Below the pieces are notes generated by a model. That model saw only the letters and a list, made by a program, of their open reading frames with translations, had not been told where the DNA came from and made no database searches. From Gigaspora margarita (Eukaryota; Glomeromycota; Glomeromycetes; Diversisporales; Gigasporaceae), in contig WTPW01002619.1 in assembly GCA_009809945.1 (NCBI GenBank), positions 7,353 to 71,352 of the forward strand: 64,000 bases of DNA, read 5' to 3'. The translations under genes were made by a program, and so were the position numbers. Shown piece after piece: positions 32,808-43,969 of the stretch; positions within the stretch are counted from its first letter, which is position 1; every line of letters starts with the position of its first letter.

Positions 32808-34987
32808 ATGAACATTAACAACACTGAGGACTTAAACGATAAGGAGAATCAAGTAATAGTATTTAAGGTATGTAGAGTTTTAGTCCAATAGTTCAAACGA
32901 AACTCTTGAGTTTATAAATCTACATATATATTTAGAATACACATTATACATCATCACGTTTTATACCTGATCAAAGACGGGCGCTTCTTTTTAATATTAA
33001 CCAGTTATTTGAGGTTCAAAAGCAAGATTTTGATAAGGAATAGTGGCCCCTTGTCACAAATTTTTGGACAAGGTACAATTCTAAAAGCAATAACAATGGT
33101 GACTCATGGATAGTTTATGCATGTCGCTTCACCAAACACAATCCGTCAAGTACTCGTAAAGAGGATGTTCCAAGTGAAAAGTGTAGAAAAATGAAGGTCT
33201 GTTCTCCAAATCTGTGTCATGCAAAAATCAGGATTTTGTGGTTTGTGAATGAGCAGAAAATTCTTGTTGAGCGATATTTAAATAGCTCTGATCACATACA
33301 TACTATCGAAGAAAGCGAGAAGTTGAAATGTTCTCAGCTTGTTCGTAGCTTGGTCGAAAAGGAGGCAATTAAAAATTACCTGTCCCTGGCTATAGTTGAC
33401 GCAATTAAGGAATATGGAACTAGGAGGTTGGATCTCAGCACTAGCGTAAAAGAATTAAAGCGAATAGAGGTTTATAATATTAAACAAAAGGTTTTTGGGC
33501 CCCAGGATTCATATTTTATAGGCAACAGAAATTTAGAGTCAGACATTAAAGAATCCATCCTTTTTTTAAAAAAAAAGAAGGATATCAAGTAGAACGTTAT
33601 GGTCAGTTAGCTCAGGGTTTTGTTTTTGCCTGCCCAAATCAGCTTGAGAAGCTTCACCGTTTTGGGTGGTTGACGTTAAAAGATTCCACGCATAAAACAA
33701 ATAGATACAATTGGAGGCTATTTACATTGTACATTCGGGACAAACATGGCTCTTGGGATGTTGGTGCCCATTTTTTCGTTAGTGATAAAACCAGTGAGAT
33801 GGTCGCAGGTGCTCTGCAAATAATCTGGCACTTTAAAAGTTCTTGGGTTCCCCGTTACTTTCTTGCTGACCAAAGTAACGTTGAGGCTAGCGGTATTTTT
33901 AGAACTTTTCCAGGTTTGCGTAAGGGTGAACAGGCATACGATGTTCTTTTTTGTACCGTCTATATTGTTTGTACTTGGATGAGCAAGATTTATGAACCAA
34001 AGGTTCAGAATAAAATGATACATGCAATGCATAAAGTAACAAGAACTGGATGTAATGAACTTATTAATGAGGCAATCAATAAATGTCAAGTTCCCGATAT
34101 TAAACGATACATAACACAAAATTATGCTGGAAATACAAATCAGTAGCTTGATAGCACTCACCTCTTCTCTTGCAGATAACCTCAACTAATACTATCGAAT
34201 TATACCATAGTGAATTAAAAAGAATGACCGCCTCTTATCACGGATTAATAGGTAGTTTTTATATACTTGTATTTTATGTAAAATTTTTAATTAATATAAT
34301 AAACGAATTTAGGATTAAATTTATTTTATTGGAATTTCATTTTATATTACAAAATTTGTCTTATTTTATTAAGGTGCTTGTAACAAAATAGTCACGCTTG
34401 ATGTAAAAAATGATCGGATACAGAAAATATGGCTTTTGAATTTCGCACCAAGCAAATCTCAGCTTTTGGTGTAGGTTCCAAAATCCTTGAACAAATTTAT
34501 AGTTTTCCTTTCCCTATACAACAATTAATTGTTAGTGAAGTTTACGCTGTTGAAAAACGAATAAAAAAGGGTAAAGAGACGCCTGGCCTTACGTCTTCCA
34601 ACTGTTATTGTCTTGTTTTTCGTCAGTACTTGCTTCCGTGTTAACATATATTTCACGAACATACATATGGAAAAAATAAATTGCTGACATATAGTGCTTG
34701 GAAACAGTTTTAACAAATGTTCGAGGAGAATGGGTTCAATGTGTATGCAGATCATAAGATAGTGGAAATTGACTTGCTCCAAAAAACAGATGCTGAGAAA
34801 GCTGCAGATAAATGACGCCTAACAGTAAATGAATTAATTAAAAGGGCATGTAATGCTTATTGGAGGGTCAAAGAGAAAGGTGATGAAGCACAGAAGGCCA
34901 CGTTTATTAATACGTTGACATCTTCTTTGGATGTAGTTTTAAATCCGAAGGGCAAAGCAAAAGAAAAAATAAATAATAATAAATAAA
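32808..34987 (+). pseudogene. MULE-type transposase with SWIM finger, broken
   Basis: Cut-and-paste transposase remnant. Exon 1 is 32808-32867 from an ATG, followed by an intron with GTATGT..TTTAG, and coding resumes at 32936. Seen in order: an N-terminal Cys-containing region (WIVYACRF, CRKMKVCSPNLCHAKIRI), a DDE core with WLTLKDSTHKTNRYNW (first Asp) and RYFLADQSNVEASG (second Asp), a probable intron 34252-34373, and a SWIM-like C-x-C-x8-C-x-H cluster (NCYCLVFRQYLLPC then stop, HIF) near 34600. Damage: TAG at about 33041, a frameshift in an A run near 33575, stops at about 34146-34160, and TAA inside the SWIM finger. Family placement is by motif. Confidence 0.78.
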
Positions 34988-35339
34988 TAAAAAAAAATCA
35001 ATAAAATGTATAAGTAATATACAAATAAAATAAATAAAATAAAATATAAGTAGGGATGAAAAATGTTTTAAAACATGATTATAAATGTTAAAAATGTTAA
35101 ATGTTTTAATACATTCTGATGTAATCATGATAACAATTAATAAGTATTTATTCATTAACTGATTTCTTTAAAAATATAAATTATTTTTTTAATCAACTTC
35201 CTTAAAATATAAATTATTTTTCTTTTCAAAAAATTAAATTGTATTTTAACAATTGTGCTTCGTGGAAGATCTCCATTAAAAAAAATTCGTTTAACTTTAC
35301 CAAAGTTACGGAAACTAACAAACTCGGTCGAACTGCATC

Positions 35340-35522
35340 TTGCCAAAGTGTAACTACTATGGAGAGGACTTTGTGGATTTAGTCGCTCGATTAAAGGATC
35401 ATTTATATAGATGCAAAAAGCTTACAAAAAGTATAAAAAATTTATTAAATAATGCTAATACTCGAGCCTCCGGTTCAAATAAAAATAAAAATAACATTAA
35501 CCACATTAGACGTGAATCGTAA
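35340..35522 (+). pseudogene. BED-type zinc finger fragment
   Basis: A 60-codon frame: MPKCNYYGEDFVDLVARLKD then HLYRCKK. BED fingers of hAT-type transposases have C-x2-C..H-x3-5-C; here the second Cys is Tyr. No catalytic domain follows, only Asn/Lys-rich sequence and a stop. A degraded transposase N-terminus is the likely origin. Confidence 0.5.
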
Positions 35523-35689
35523 TTAGAAATATATATATATTTACAAATAGTCAAATCAGAAATTAAGCAATTATAATAAACGTAAGTTTATAAAGTAAAT
35601 ATTTTTTCTTTAAAGCTATCTCTATAAAACTTGATAAATCAGTATTTTAGCTCTAAAATTTAAATTTTAGTCTCAGCAAATGCTTGTGC

Positions 35690-36036
35690 AATAACTTTGA
35701 ATGAAGATAACCATCCAAGCAAATTCAATGAATTTTTTTTATTTAATCTTAGTTATCTCTAGAAATAAAATAAAAAAAGTTTATCGAATTTGCTTGGATG
35801 GTTGTCAAGATATCTTCGCTCAAAGTTCTGTAAAAATTTGAAATGCTTATATAATTATTACAACACTTAAACAATAATTTGAACGAAAATATCTTGACAA
35901 TCATCAAAGTAAATTCAATGGATTTTTTATTTTAATTCTAGAGATCATTAAAATTAAAATAAAAAAAGTTTATTGAATTTGCTTGAATGGTTGTCAAGAT
36001 ATCTTCGCTCAAAGTCCTGTAAAAATTTAAAATGCC
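35690..36036. repeat. hairpin tandem array, left part
   Basis: Units alternate between ACTTTGAACGAAGATATCTTG-like and CAAGATATCTTCGCTCAAAG-like words separated by a short stem of AAATTCRATGAA..TTYATYGAATTTGCTTGG. Each unit is itself a hairpin of about 180 bp. The array is cut by the MULE-like insertion at 36046 and continues at 39718. Confidence 0.8.
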
Positions 36037-36812
36037 TATATAATTAGCATGGCGGACATTCGATTTGATTGGCTTGAAGATCACTGAGTTACACAACATA
36101 AAAAAATTTTTTTAAAGTTACCCTTACTATGAAAAACCATATCATCAATTAGCAATTTATGGTTTCACATAATAAAATTTTTTTAAACCGTATTATAGTA
36201 TTCTTTAACTCTTTATACGTCTTCTGTTAAAAAAGATCAGTATAGATCAAATACCTTAAAAACTTTATTTAGGGAGCAAATTCAGGCAAGTAATACGGTA
36301 ATACAGTATATAATGAATAAGTTAATTGGGTATTAAAATTTTTTTTGTTTTCAAACTCATCACTTTTTCTATTGACCCAAGCAACTAACGATGTGGTAAT
36401 ACTTCAACTAGTTCATATCCAAAATATCCATGTATTATAAAAAAAAGGGTTAATAAAGCTCATTCGTCGGTCATCGATACAACAGAACATCTGAGTAAAT
36501 TACATGTTTTATTCAGCGATTATGAAATAACAAGTTAGTATGTATCTTGTTATTTATCTGTATTTTTTATTGAACATCCTGCCCATTCTTTATTTCATAC
36601 TGCTTTGAATTTTTAATATATAAAGTATCTTGCTAAAGAGCATTTGGCACTATTTTTTAAGGCAGTATGGATTGATGGATATTACAGGGCAAAGAATATA
36701 TAGACGAATACATAAATAGATGCTCGTTTAAAATTATTTATTATTATTAAAGTATAATCATCTCATCTTATTTATTCTAAAAATTAATACTTTAGGTTAA
36801 AAATCAATATAA

Positions 36813-37073
36813 ATATGGGGCGATTCTGCAATTGCGATTTATAGAATAACCAAGAACCCAAAAGATAGTGACTACAGGATGGTTATAGAGTACGCAAAGC
36901 AGAGAAGTCTTAGAAATTTGTTAGATAGTAAATATGGTTGGGCTTCTAAAGTGGCTAACATATATTATATAGCTAAAGGGCTTAATACAATTCATGAAGC
37001 TGATTTAGTGCATGAAGATTTTTATTTTGGCAATATAGTTAATCAAAATATGTTTACTATATTAAATTTTTGA
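36813..37073 (+). pseudogene. protein kinase domain fragment
   Basis: One open frame reads ITKNPKDSDYRMVIEYAKQR across the hinge region and LNTIHEADLVHEDFYFGNIV across the catalytic loop (H-x-D-x4-N pattern, HEDFYFGN). The layout matches the middle third of tyrosine-kinase-like domains abundant in arbuscular mycorrhizal fungi. The glycine loop, the VAIK lysine region and DFG are absent. The fragment lies inside a MULE-like element, so capture from a host gene is likely. It cannot encode an active kinase. Confidence 0.75.
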
Positions 37074-37079
37074 ATGTTC

Positions 37080-38530
37080 ACAAATTTCACATGATAAGCT
37101 TACACAAACTGTCTTTATAACATGATGGATTTTATGAAACTAAGCAGTTCCACGCAAGTAGTTTTATAATCAGTTGAAACATTTCCAAAATTAACTCAAG
37201 TTTGACGTTTATAAGTATAGCAAAATATGGTTTCTTAGATTATTAAAAAGTAAAAGACGTATTAAAACTTTACTTTTTTTTTTTTTTGCTATTAGAAATT
37301 CGTTGTAGAACAAGCAAGCATCGTGATCCTTACTGTATCAACACTGGTTCCATACTTCCTTACTATTATATCCTAAGCCACTAGTTATTATGTGGCTCTT
37401 CGCTAAACTTGGAAATACCATTGGAATTTGGCATTTTTTGCTATTGCTATAAGTGTGTAATAAATTTATTTAATAGAACTGGTATTGTCCACAAAAAAAT
37501 ATAGCCAACATCATAATTAGAGCTCTGAAGACAATAACAATGAATTGTGCGTGGGCAATAGTAATTTGTCAACACTAAAAAAGCTTCATTATTGATTCTG
37601 AGTTTTAATTATTATATTGGCTACATTTTTTTGTAAGCGAATCTAGGGCTATTAAATTTACATTTTGGGTTCCAAATTTGAAATAATTATGAATGAAGGA
37701 CCAACTTAAAAATATTTATTTGTAAAATCCTAATTTTTTGAAAATATCCCTAATGTAATCACAGGATCGTTTTGCCATAATATTGCAACGATCACTCGCC
37801 TCTCATGAAATTGTGGTTAAAAAAATAATATACGGCTATCAATTTTTATTTGTTATAAGTATTTATGCTATTTATTTTTTTTCATTTTAAAAAAAAGATT
37901 ATTACATTGAATTAACGAAACATTTAAATGTAATTTTAGATGTATAGCATAAATGAATAACTTTTGTTTATCCAATTCCTTGTTAATATATTAATAACAA
38001 TATCCAACTTTGCTTGCACCATAAGCATTGATTCAAATCCCATGTTGATAATAGTATCCAAGGTTATAAGGGCCTAACGTAATAGACTTTTTATAATGCA
38101 GTCTGTAACTATTAAACGACATTAAAGATAATACTATATACACCCACCTAATATAAACAGTTTAAAATATCTTGCCTGAATAATATACTATTGTAGATTT
38201 TTTTTATATATTTTTCCAGAACAGTTGGAATGGTCTAACGGATCTGAAATTACAAGTATTACGCAAAAATGTTCTATTAAATCAAAGATTTAATTAATAC
38301 GTTACTTAGTTGGAATGCTTTTTAAATGATACCTACGTAGCTATATATTCTTACTTGAATATTAATGAGATCGGATTAGCCAGACGTTTTTCGATAATAG
38401 CACACTTGATATTACAAATTTTTTATTTAAAATGCGATTTAAAAAGTTATAAATGATGATTTCATATTCTAACTAAAAAAAAATCAAACAAAGGTTTCAA
38501 AAATTAACAAATAAGTTGCGTATTTAGAAA
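37080..38530. other. interior of MULE-like element, nothing recognised
   Basis: Mixed AT-rich sequence with no frame above 60 codons that resembles a protein. It includes a T16 run near 37270 and short GC-richer patches near 37300 and 38340. Possibly further captured or decayed DNA. Confidence 0.4.
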
Positions 38531-38535
38531 TAAAT

Positions 38536-39468
38536 AGCATAGCAGAAGTTTGTTTTGATTGGCTAAAATTAGAGCAATTATGATTGGCAACGATCTTTTT
38601 TTTTATACAGTCAATTGTAATTTTTAAAGTACTTTTATAAGTAAAAATCGTCATGTCATAAGTAGAAATTCATCGTATAATATAACAAACTATATTTTAG
38701 CCAATGCATCTGCAGGTAATTGAGAACNCAAAAGAATTCCTCTCGCNCCTTCACCTTAAANATTCNTAAACAAAGTGTCAAATAATATCAAGCAATATAT
38801 CGAAAAAAAAACTATAAAATTATAGCAGAAAAGCATATGAAAAAAAATTTTTTGTAATACAAAATGAAAAACCAACTTGAGTCGTTGATATTTTACCTTT
38901 AGATGTTTGTTTTTTAACATGGGATGCAGTAGGATGCAATGTTTCAAAAACTAGATGAGAAGTGAAAGTTTTGAAAGGTCAGAAGGTGCTTCAGCGACCT
39001 AAGCAATTAGTAAGTGAAAGTTGCAAGATTTTGTCTCAACTAGTTCTACTTGTTTTCTAGAAGTAAAAAGTACTACGTATTTGGAACTAATATTCCAAAC
39101 TCTATTTTTTTATTATATTTAAGTCATGAGTAGTTTATAAATACAACGTTTTATAGTAGCAGTGTTTAGAAATGTTCGTGTATGTTATTATTCAGCTGAT
39201 TGTGTCGTGAAACTTAGAGTAGTTGTTGTATAATAAATAGTGTACTTATTGCGAAATGAATAATATTGCATATATTGTGAAATATAAATTAGTTATTATG
39301 AATATATTGTAAGACACAATACGCGTCTTTAGAAAGTATTTGACTAATCTTTTGAAAGTTTTGCGAGTAATAAAAAATTCATCCAGTATAGCTGATACTT
39401 TATCCGGGAAATGATCTACATTTTTTCTGGGTATTTTATAGCCAATCAAAATGAACTTCCGCTATGCT
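38536..39468. mobile_element. nested 0.93-kb MULE-like element
   Basis: TIRs are AGCATAGCAGAAGTTTGTTT and, inverted, AGCATAGCGGAAGTTCATTT, both followed by TGATTGGCTA. The 9-bp flanks GAAATAAAT (38527-38535) and GAAATAATA (39469-39477) match at 7 of 9. The ends resemble those of the surrounding element (AGCATRGCRG..TTTGATTGGCT), so both belong to one family. Several N calls near 38727-38765. The short minus-strand frames inside look non-coding. Confidence 0.7.
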
Positions 39469-39717
39469 GAAATAATAAATTAGAAAAATAAAATTCTCTA
39501 GTTTTAATTTTGAAATTTCTTAATATATTGCGTTAACGTTGTAATGAAATTCTCTATTATATTTTTTTTATCCAATCAAATTTAGACTTACCAATAAATT
39601 CTAGATTGCTGTACCATATAGATCATTACATAATATAATGATCTACATTATGCATATTGTTTACTTGTTTACATTTTTTAACCAATTAAAACAAATGTCC
39701 ACCATGCTTATATAATT

Positions 39718-41430
39718 ACAATAATAAGCAATTGTGCAATAACTTTGAATGAGGATATCTTAACAATCATCCAAACAAATTCAATGAACCTTTTCTTATT
39801 TTAATGTTGAACATTTCTAGAAGTAAAATAAAAAAACTTAATTGAATTTACTTAGATGGTTGTCAATACATCTTCGCTCAAAATTCAGTAAAAATTTAAG
39901 ATGCATGTACATAATTATGATAGCAAACACTTCTTGTGCAATAACTTTGAACGAAAATATCTCAACAACCATCCAAGCAAATTCAATGAACATTTTTTAT
40001 TTTAATTCTAGAGATAATTAGAATTAAAATAAAAAAGAGTTCATCAAATTTGTTTGATTGTTGTTGAGATATCTTCGTTAAAAGTTATTGTACAAATGTT
40101 TGCTATCGTAATTATATACATATGTTTTAAATTTTTGAGCGAAGATATATTGACAACCATCTAAGTAAATTCGATGAATTTTTTTTTATTCTAATGCTGT
40201 AGATTTCTAGAAGTAAAATAAAAAGTTAATCAAATATGCTTGGATGGTTGTTAAGATATTTTCGTTTAAAGTTATTGCACAAGTGTTTGTTATTGTAATT
40301 ATATAGGCATTTTAAATTGTTACATAACTTTGAGCGAAGATATCTCGACAACCATTCAAGCAAATTCGATGAACTTTTTTTATTTTACTACTAGAAATAT
40401 ACAGCATTAAAATAAAAAAACTTAATCAACTTTGCTTGGGTGGTTGTCAAGATATCTTCGTTCAAAGTTATTGCACAAATGGTGATTTAAATTTTTACAT
40501 AACCTTGAACTAAGATATCTCGACAACTATCCAAGCAAATTCGATGAACTTTTTTTTTATTTTACTTCTAGAAATATACAGCATTAAAATAAAAAGTTAA
40601 TCAAATTTGCTTGGGTGGTTGTCAAGATATCTTTGTTCAAAGTTATTGCACAAGTGTTTCTATATAGGCGATTTAAATTTTTACATAACTTTGAACGAAG
40701 ATATCTTGACAACCATCCAAGCAAATTCACAATATTTTTTATTTTACTTCTAGAAATATACAGCATTAAAATAAAAAAGTTAATCAAATTTGCTTGGGTG
40801 GTTGTCAAGATATCTTCGTTCAAAGTTATTGCACAAGTGTTTCTATATAGGCGATTTAAATTTTTACATAACTTTAAACGAAGATATCTCAACAACTATC
40901 TAAGCAAATTCGATGATATTTTTTATTTTACTTCTAGAAATATTTAGCATTAAAATAAAAAAAAGTTAATCAAATTTGCTTGGTGGTTGTCAAGATATCT
41001 TCGTTCCAAGTTATTGCAAAGTGTTTGTTATTGTAATTATATACCGTATCCTATCATGAATAAGCACCCCCTTTTTTGAAATTTCAAACTCAATGTTCTT
41101 GATAACTATCTTATCAAACTTAATAAAAATTTTTTTATTTAAATTTTATAGATCTATAAAATTTAAATAAAAAAATTTTTATTAAGTTTGATAAAATAAT
41201 TATCAAGAATGTTGAGTTTAAAATTTCAAAAAAGGGGGTGCTTATTCATGATAGGATACGGTAGGCGTTTTAAATTTTTACATAACTTTGAGCGAAGTTA
41301 CCTCGACAACTATCCAAGCAAATTTGATAAACTTTTTTATTTTACTTCTGGAAATCTTCAGCATTAAAATAAAAAAAAGATTATCTGATTTACTTGGATA
41401 GTTATCGAGATACTTTTAGTTAAAAATAAA
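39718..41430. repeat. hairpin tandem array, right part
   Basis: About seven more units of roughly 180 bp. Each pairs ACTTTGAACGAAGATATCTC with GATATCTTCGTTCAAAGTTA across a TTTTATTTTACTTCTAGAAA / CAGCATTAAAATAAAAAAG loop region, and units are joined by GTGTTTGTTATTGTAATTAT. The minus- and plus-strand frames at 40584-40947 are produced by the repeat. A TA-flanked MITE interrupts it at 41044. Confidence 0.85.
41044..41261. mobile_element. 218-bp TA-flanked palindromic MITE
   Basis: CCGTATCCTATCATGAATAA and its exact complement TTATTCATGATAGGATACGG end the element, with TA on both sides (41042-41043, 41262-41263). Neighbouring array units show the uninterrupted sequence TTGTAATTATATAGGC (near 40294), giving an internal empty site and confirming TA duplication. 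Confidence 0.93.
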
Positions 41431-41814
41431 ATGTATTATAAAAAAACTTGGTTCACTTATCGAATCCCGTGATCACCTGATGATTGATGATCATTGGACA
41501 ATTACATGATGGACCTGGCTTTAAATGACCCCTATTTATAGTAATTTTTTGCTTATTTTTGAAGTTTTTTTTGCAGATCTTTTCTTTTTTAGTAACCCTA
41601 TAATTAACCTGATTTATCTATGTATATTTCGGGGGTCCTAGGTTACTTAATGGCACTTTTGAAGTATATATAGTAAATTTTAAACTTTTATATATAATAA
41701 CTGCTAATAGATTTTTTGAAATTTTTAAAAAAAATTAAAAGGGTAGCTTATTTTAAAGTAGCTTATTTTTGGGAATATATAGTAGTTAGCTATAGAATAA
41801 AACATATCAGTCAT

Positions 41815-43425
41815 CCGATTTGTCACACTATTGTTACATGTAAATTTTTTATATATAAAATTATAAAAAAAAACATATAAAATTACTATAAACTTTGAAG
41901 AAATGATGTTCCAAAGTCTACATATCAACTTAAAATTAAATTCTTCAGGAGTATAGAACAAGGGGAGAAGAAAAAGGTAATACAAAAATTGGATCAAAAT
42001 TTTACCGATTTTGCACAAAACAAAAATGTAACTTCATCAAAAACAAATATTTTCCGATTTTAAAATAAGAATTTTATGTAAAATTATGCTCTGAACAACT
42101 TTACTTAAACAGCAGAAGTGGGTTACCTTGTAAGAAAAATGGGTTATCTATATGCTAAAGTCAATTTTTAACTTTATAAGATAAAACTTTTTTTCATTGG
42201 GCAACCTACTTTGGCCCTTAAGCAAAGTTGTTCGGCATGTAATTTTACCACATATTTGAGATTAAAACGGCTTTTTTGGACCTTTTACTAAGTGAAAAAT
42301 GGGTTTAAAGTTATAAAAAAATTTTGTTTAAAAAAAAATTTTTTCTAACTTTAAACCCATTTTTCACTTAGTAAAAGGTCTGAAAAAGCCGTTTCAATAT
42401 TAAATATGTGGTAAAATTACATGCTGAACAACTTTGCTTAAGGGCCCAAAGTAGGTTGCCTAAGGAGAGTATAGTAAATTATGTAATTAGGGTTTATATA
42501 GGTCCGACCCCCCTCCTCCCTCTGTAATAGACTATTGACCAATTAAATTTTGTCTTTTTAATATTAAAAAAATTCAAAAATGTTTTTGACTCCACATACG
42601 ATAACAGTCGCTACATAGTAAAGTCAAAATTTTACTATGTGAATAGATTAAAGTTGCTTAAGTAAACATGTTCAGAAGATCAAAATACACTTATTCTAAA
42701 ATTTTTATTAGTATTAGAATACTTTTTATTATTTGACTTTTTGATTTTTATGTTCGACAAAAATTTTAAAATTTTTTAAAAAAATATATTCAACGAACAT
42801 AAAAATTAAAAGTTAAATAATAAAAACTTCTTCAATTTTAATAAAAATTTTAAAATATATGTATTTTGATATTTCAAACAAGTTTACTTAATTGATAATT
42901 ATCGATTGATATAGTAAAATTTAGACTTTACTATATAGCAACTTTCGGTGAATTTTTATTATAATAAATACTTCAATATTATTGGCTATTTTACTATATA
43001 TATATATAGGATGTGATAATTGGGGACCCCCCTCCACCCTCTAAAAAAATTATGTGATTTTTTGCACTCCCCTAATGAAAAAAAGGTTTATCTTATAAAG
43101 TTAAAAATTTTGACATTAGCATATAGATAACCCATTTTTCTTACAAGGTAACCCATTTCTGCTGATTAAGTAAAGTTGTTCAGAGCATGATTTTACATAA
43201 AATTCTTATCTTAAAATCGAAAAATATTTGTTTTTGATGAAGTTACATTTTTGTTTTGTGCAAAATCAGTAAAATTTTGATCCAATTTTTGTACTACCTT
43301 TTTTTTTCTCCCTTTGTTCTATACTCCCGAAGAATTTAATTTTAAGTTGATATGTAGACTTTGGAACATCATTTCTTCAAAGTTTATAGTAATTTTATAT
43401 GTTTTTTTTTATAATTTTACTAGTT
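41815..43425. mobile_element. giant palindrome P3, split by a Harbinger-like element
   Basis: The arms share GTAAGAAAAATGGGTTATCT, AACAACTTTACTTAA and TTTCACTTAGTAAAAGGT blocks with P1 and P2; the centre is near 42335. The right arm is interrupted exactly at GGTTGCCTAA and resumes at TAATGAAAAAAAGG, as the left arm's complement predicts. No coding content (the minus-strand frame at 41725-42018 is chance). Confidence 0.8.
42464..43072. mobile_element. 609-bp PIF/Harbinger-like MITE
   Basis: TAA is duplicated on both sides (42461-42463, 43073-43075) and the uninterrupted sequence is known from the other arm of P3. The ends GGAGAGTATAGTAAAT and the complement GGGGAGTGCAAAAAAT, then CCCCCCTCC blocks, form imperfect TIRs. 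The 3-bp TSD points to PIF/Harbinger. The inside is another palindrome centred near 42775. Confidence 0.75.
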
Positions 43426-43569
43426 GTAAACCATGCAATAATGCACAGAAAAAACTTATAAAATTTTTAAATATAATTTTAAAATAAAAATAAATATATA
43501 ATTGATAATAAAACTATTTCTAAATATTAGATTAATAACAATTTTTTTTTTTTAAATAATATTAAAAAA

Positions 43570-43960
43570 CCCGTAATTGGTTCAAATAAACCCGGGCTTG
43601 GTTCAAATAAGCCTACTCTGGTTCAAATAAACTATCTCTTGGTTCTAATAAACCTGGGCTTGGTTCAAATCATCCTAGGCTTAGTTTAAATAAAACTGAA
43701 CTTGATTCAAATAAGCCTATCCTTGGTTCAAATAAACTTTTTTTTGGTTTAAATAAAACTTATTTTTGGTTTAAATTTTATTTTTGAATCAAATAAAACA
43801 ATTTTAGTTCAAATAAACCTGATCTGGTTCAAATAACCCTTATTTTGGTTCAAATAAATACAATTAGGTTCAAATAAACCTGATTTTGGTTCAAATAAAC
43901 CTGATCTGTTTTAAATAAACCCAATTTTGGTTTAAATAAANCTAACTTGGGTTCAAATTT
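43570..43960. repeat. minisatellite of GGTTCAAATAAACCTGR units
   Basis: About 18 units of 19-22 bp with the core GGTTCAAATAAACC and a variable YTGRGCTT spacer. The related array at 54060-54470 shares the core. The core is itself nearly palindromic. Confidence 0.88.
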
Positions 43961-43969
43961 AAAAAATGA

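Larger units (their letters stand above)
36046..39708. mobile_element. 3.66-kb MULE-like element carrying a kinase fragment
   Basis: A perfect 9-bp TSD, TATATAATT, flanks it (36037-36045 and 39709-39717), a size typical of Mutator-like elements. TIRs are AGCATGGCGGACATTCGATT and, inverted, AGCATGGTGGACATTTGTTT. It carries no transposase but holds a protein-kinase fragment at 36813-37073, as Pack-MULEs do. A smaller relative, with similar ends, is nested at 38536-39468. Confidence 0.85.
32220..41782. mobile_element. 9.6-kb element with long (about 340-bp) TIRs
   Basis: The left region 32220-32565 and the complement of 41440-41782 align along their length, with shared CGAAATATACATAGATA, TAAAGCCAGGTC and GATGATTGATGATCA-type blocks and ends TACTGTATATTTTTGAAAAT / TACTATATATTCCCAAAAAT. 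TA flanks both sides. The interior contains a broken MULE-type transposase, a BED-finger remnant, a hairpin array and nested elements. Whether the transposase belongs to these TIRs or was itself inserted is open. Confidence 0.68.

Noticed and set aside
33718-34185. 155-codon minus-strand frame
   Set aside because: Antisense shadow of the MULE-type transposase, which carries recognisable motifs on the plus strand.
36813-37073. Functional kinase gene
   Set aside because: Only the middle of the domain is present; glycine loop, catalytic lysine region and DFG are missing.
40584-40947. Paired 103- and 110-codon frames on opposite strands
   Set aside because: Both arise from the hairpin tandem array; internal peptide repeats mirror the DNA repeat.
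35690-41430. CRISPR-like array because of regular repeats
   Set aside because: Units are self-complementary hairpins of about 180 bp without unique spacers, in a eukaryotic genome.
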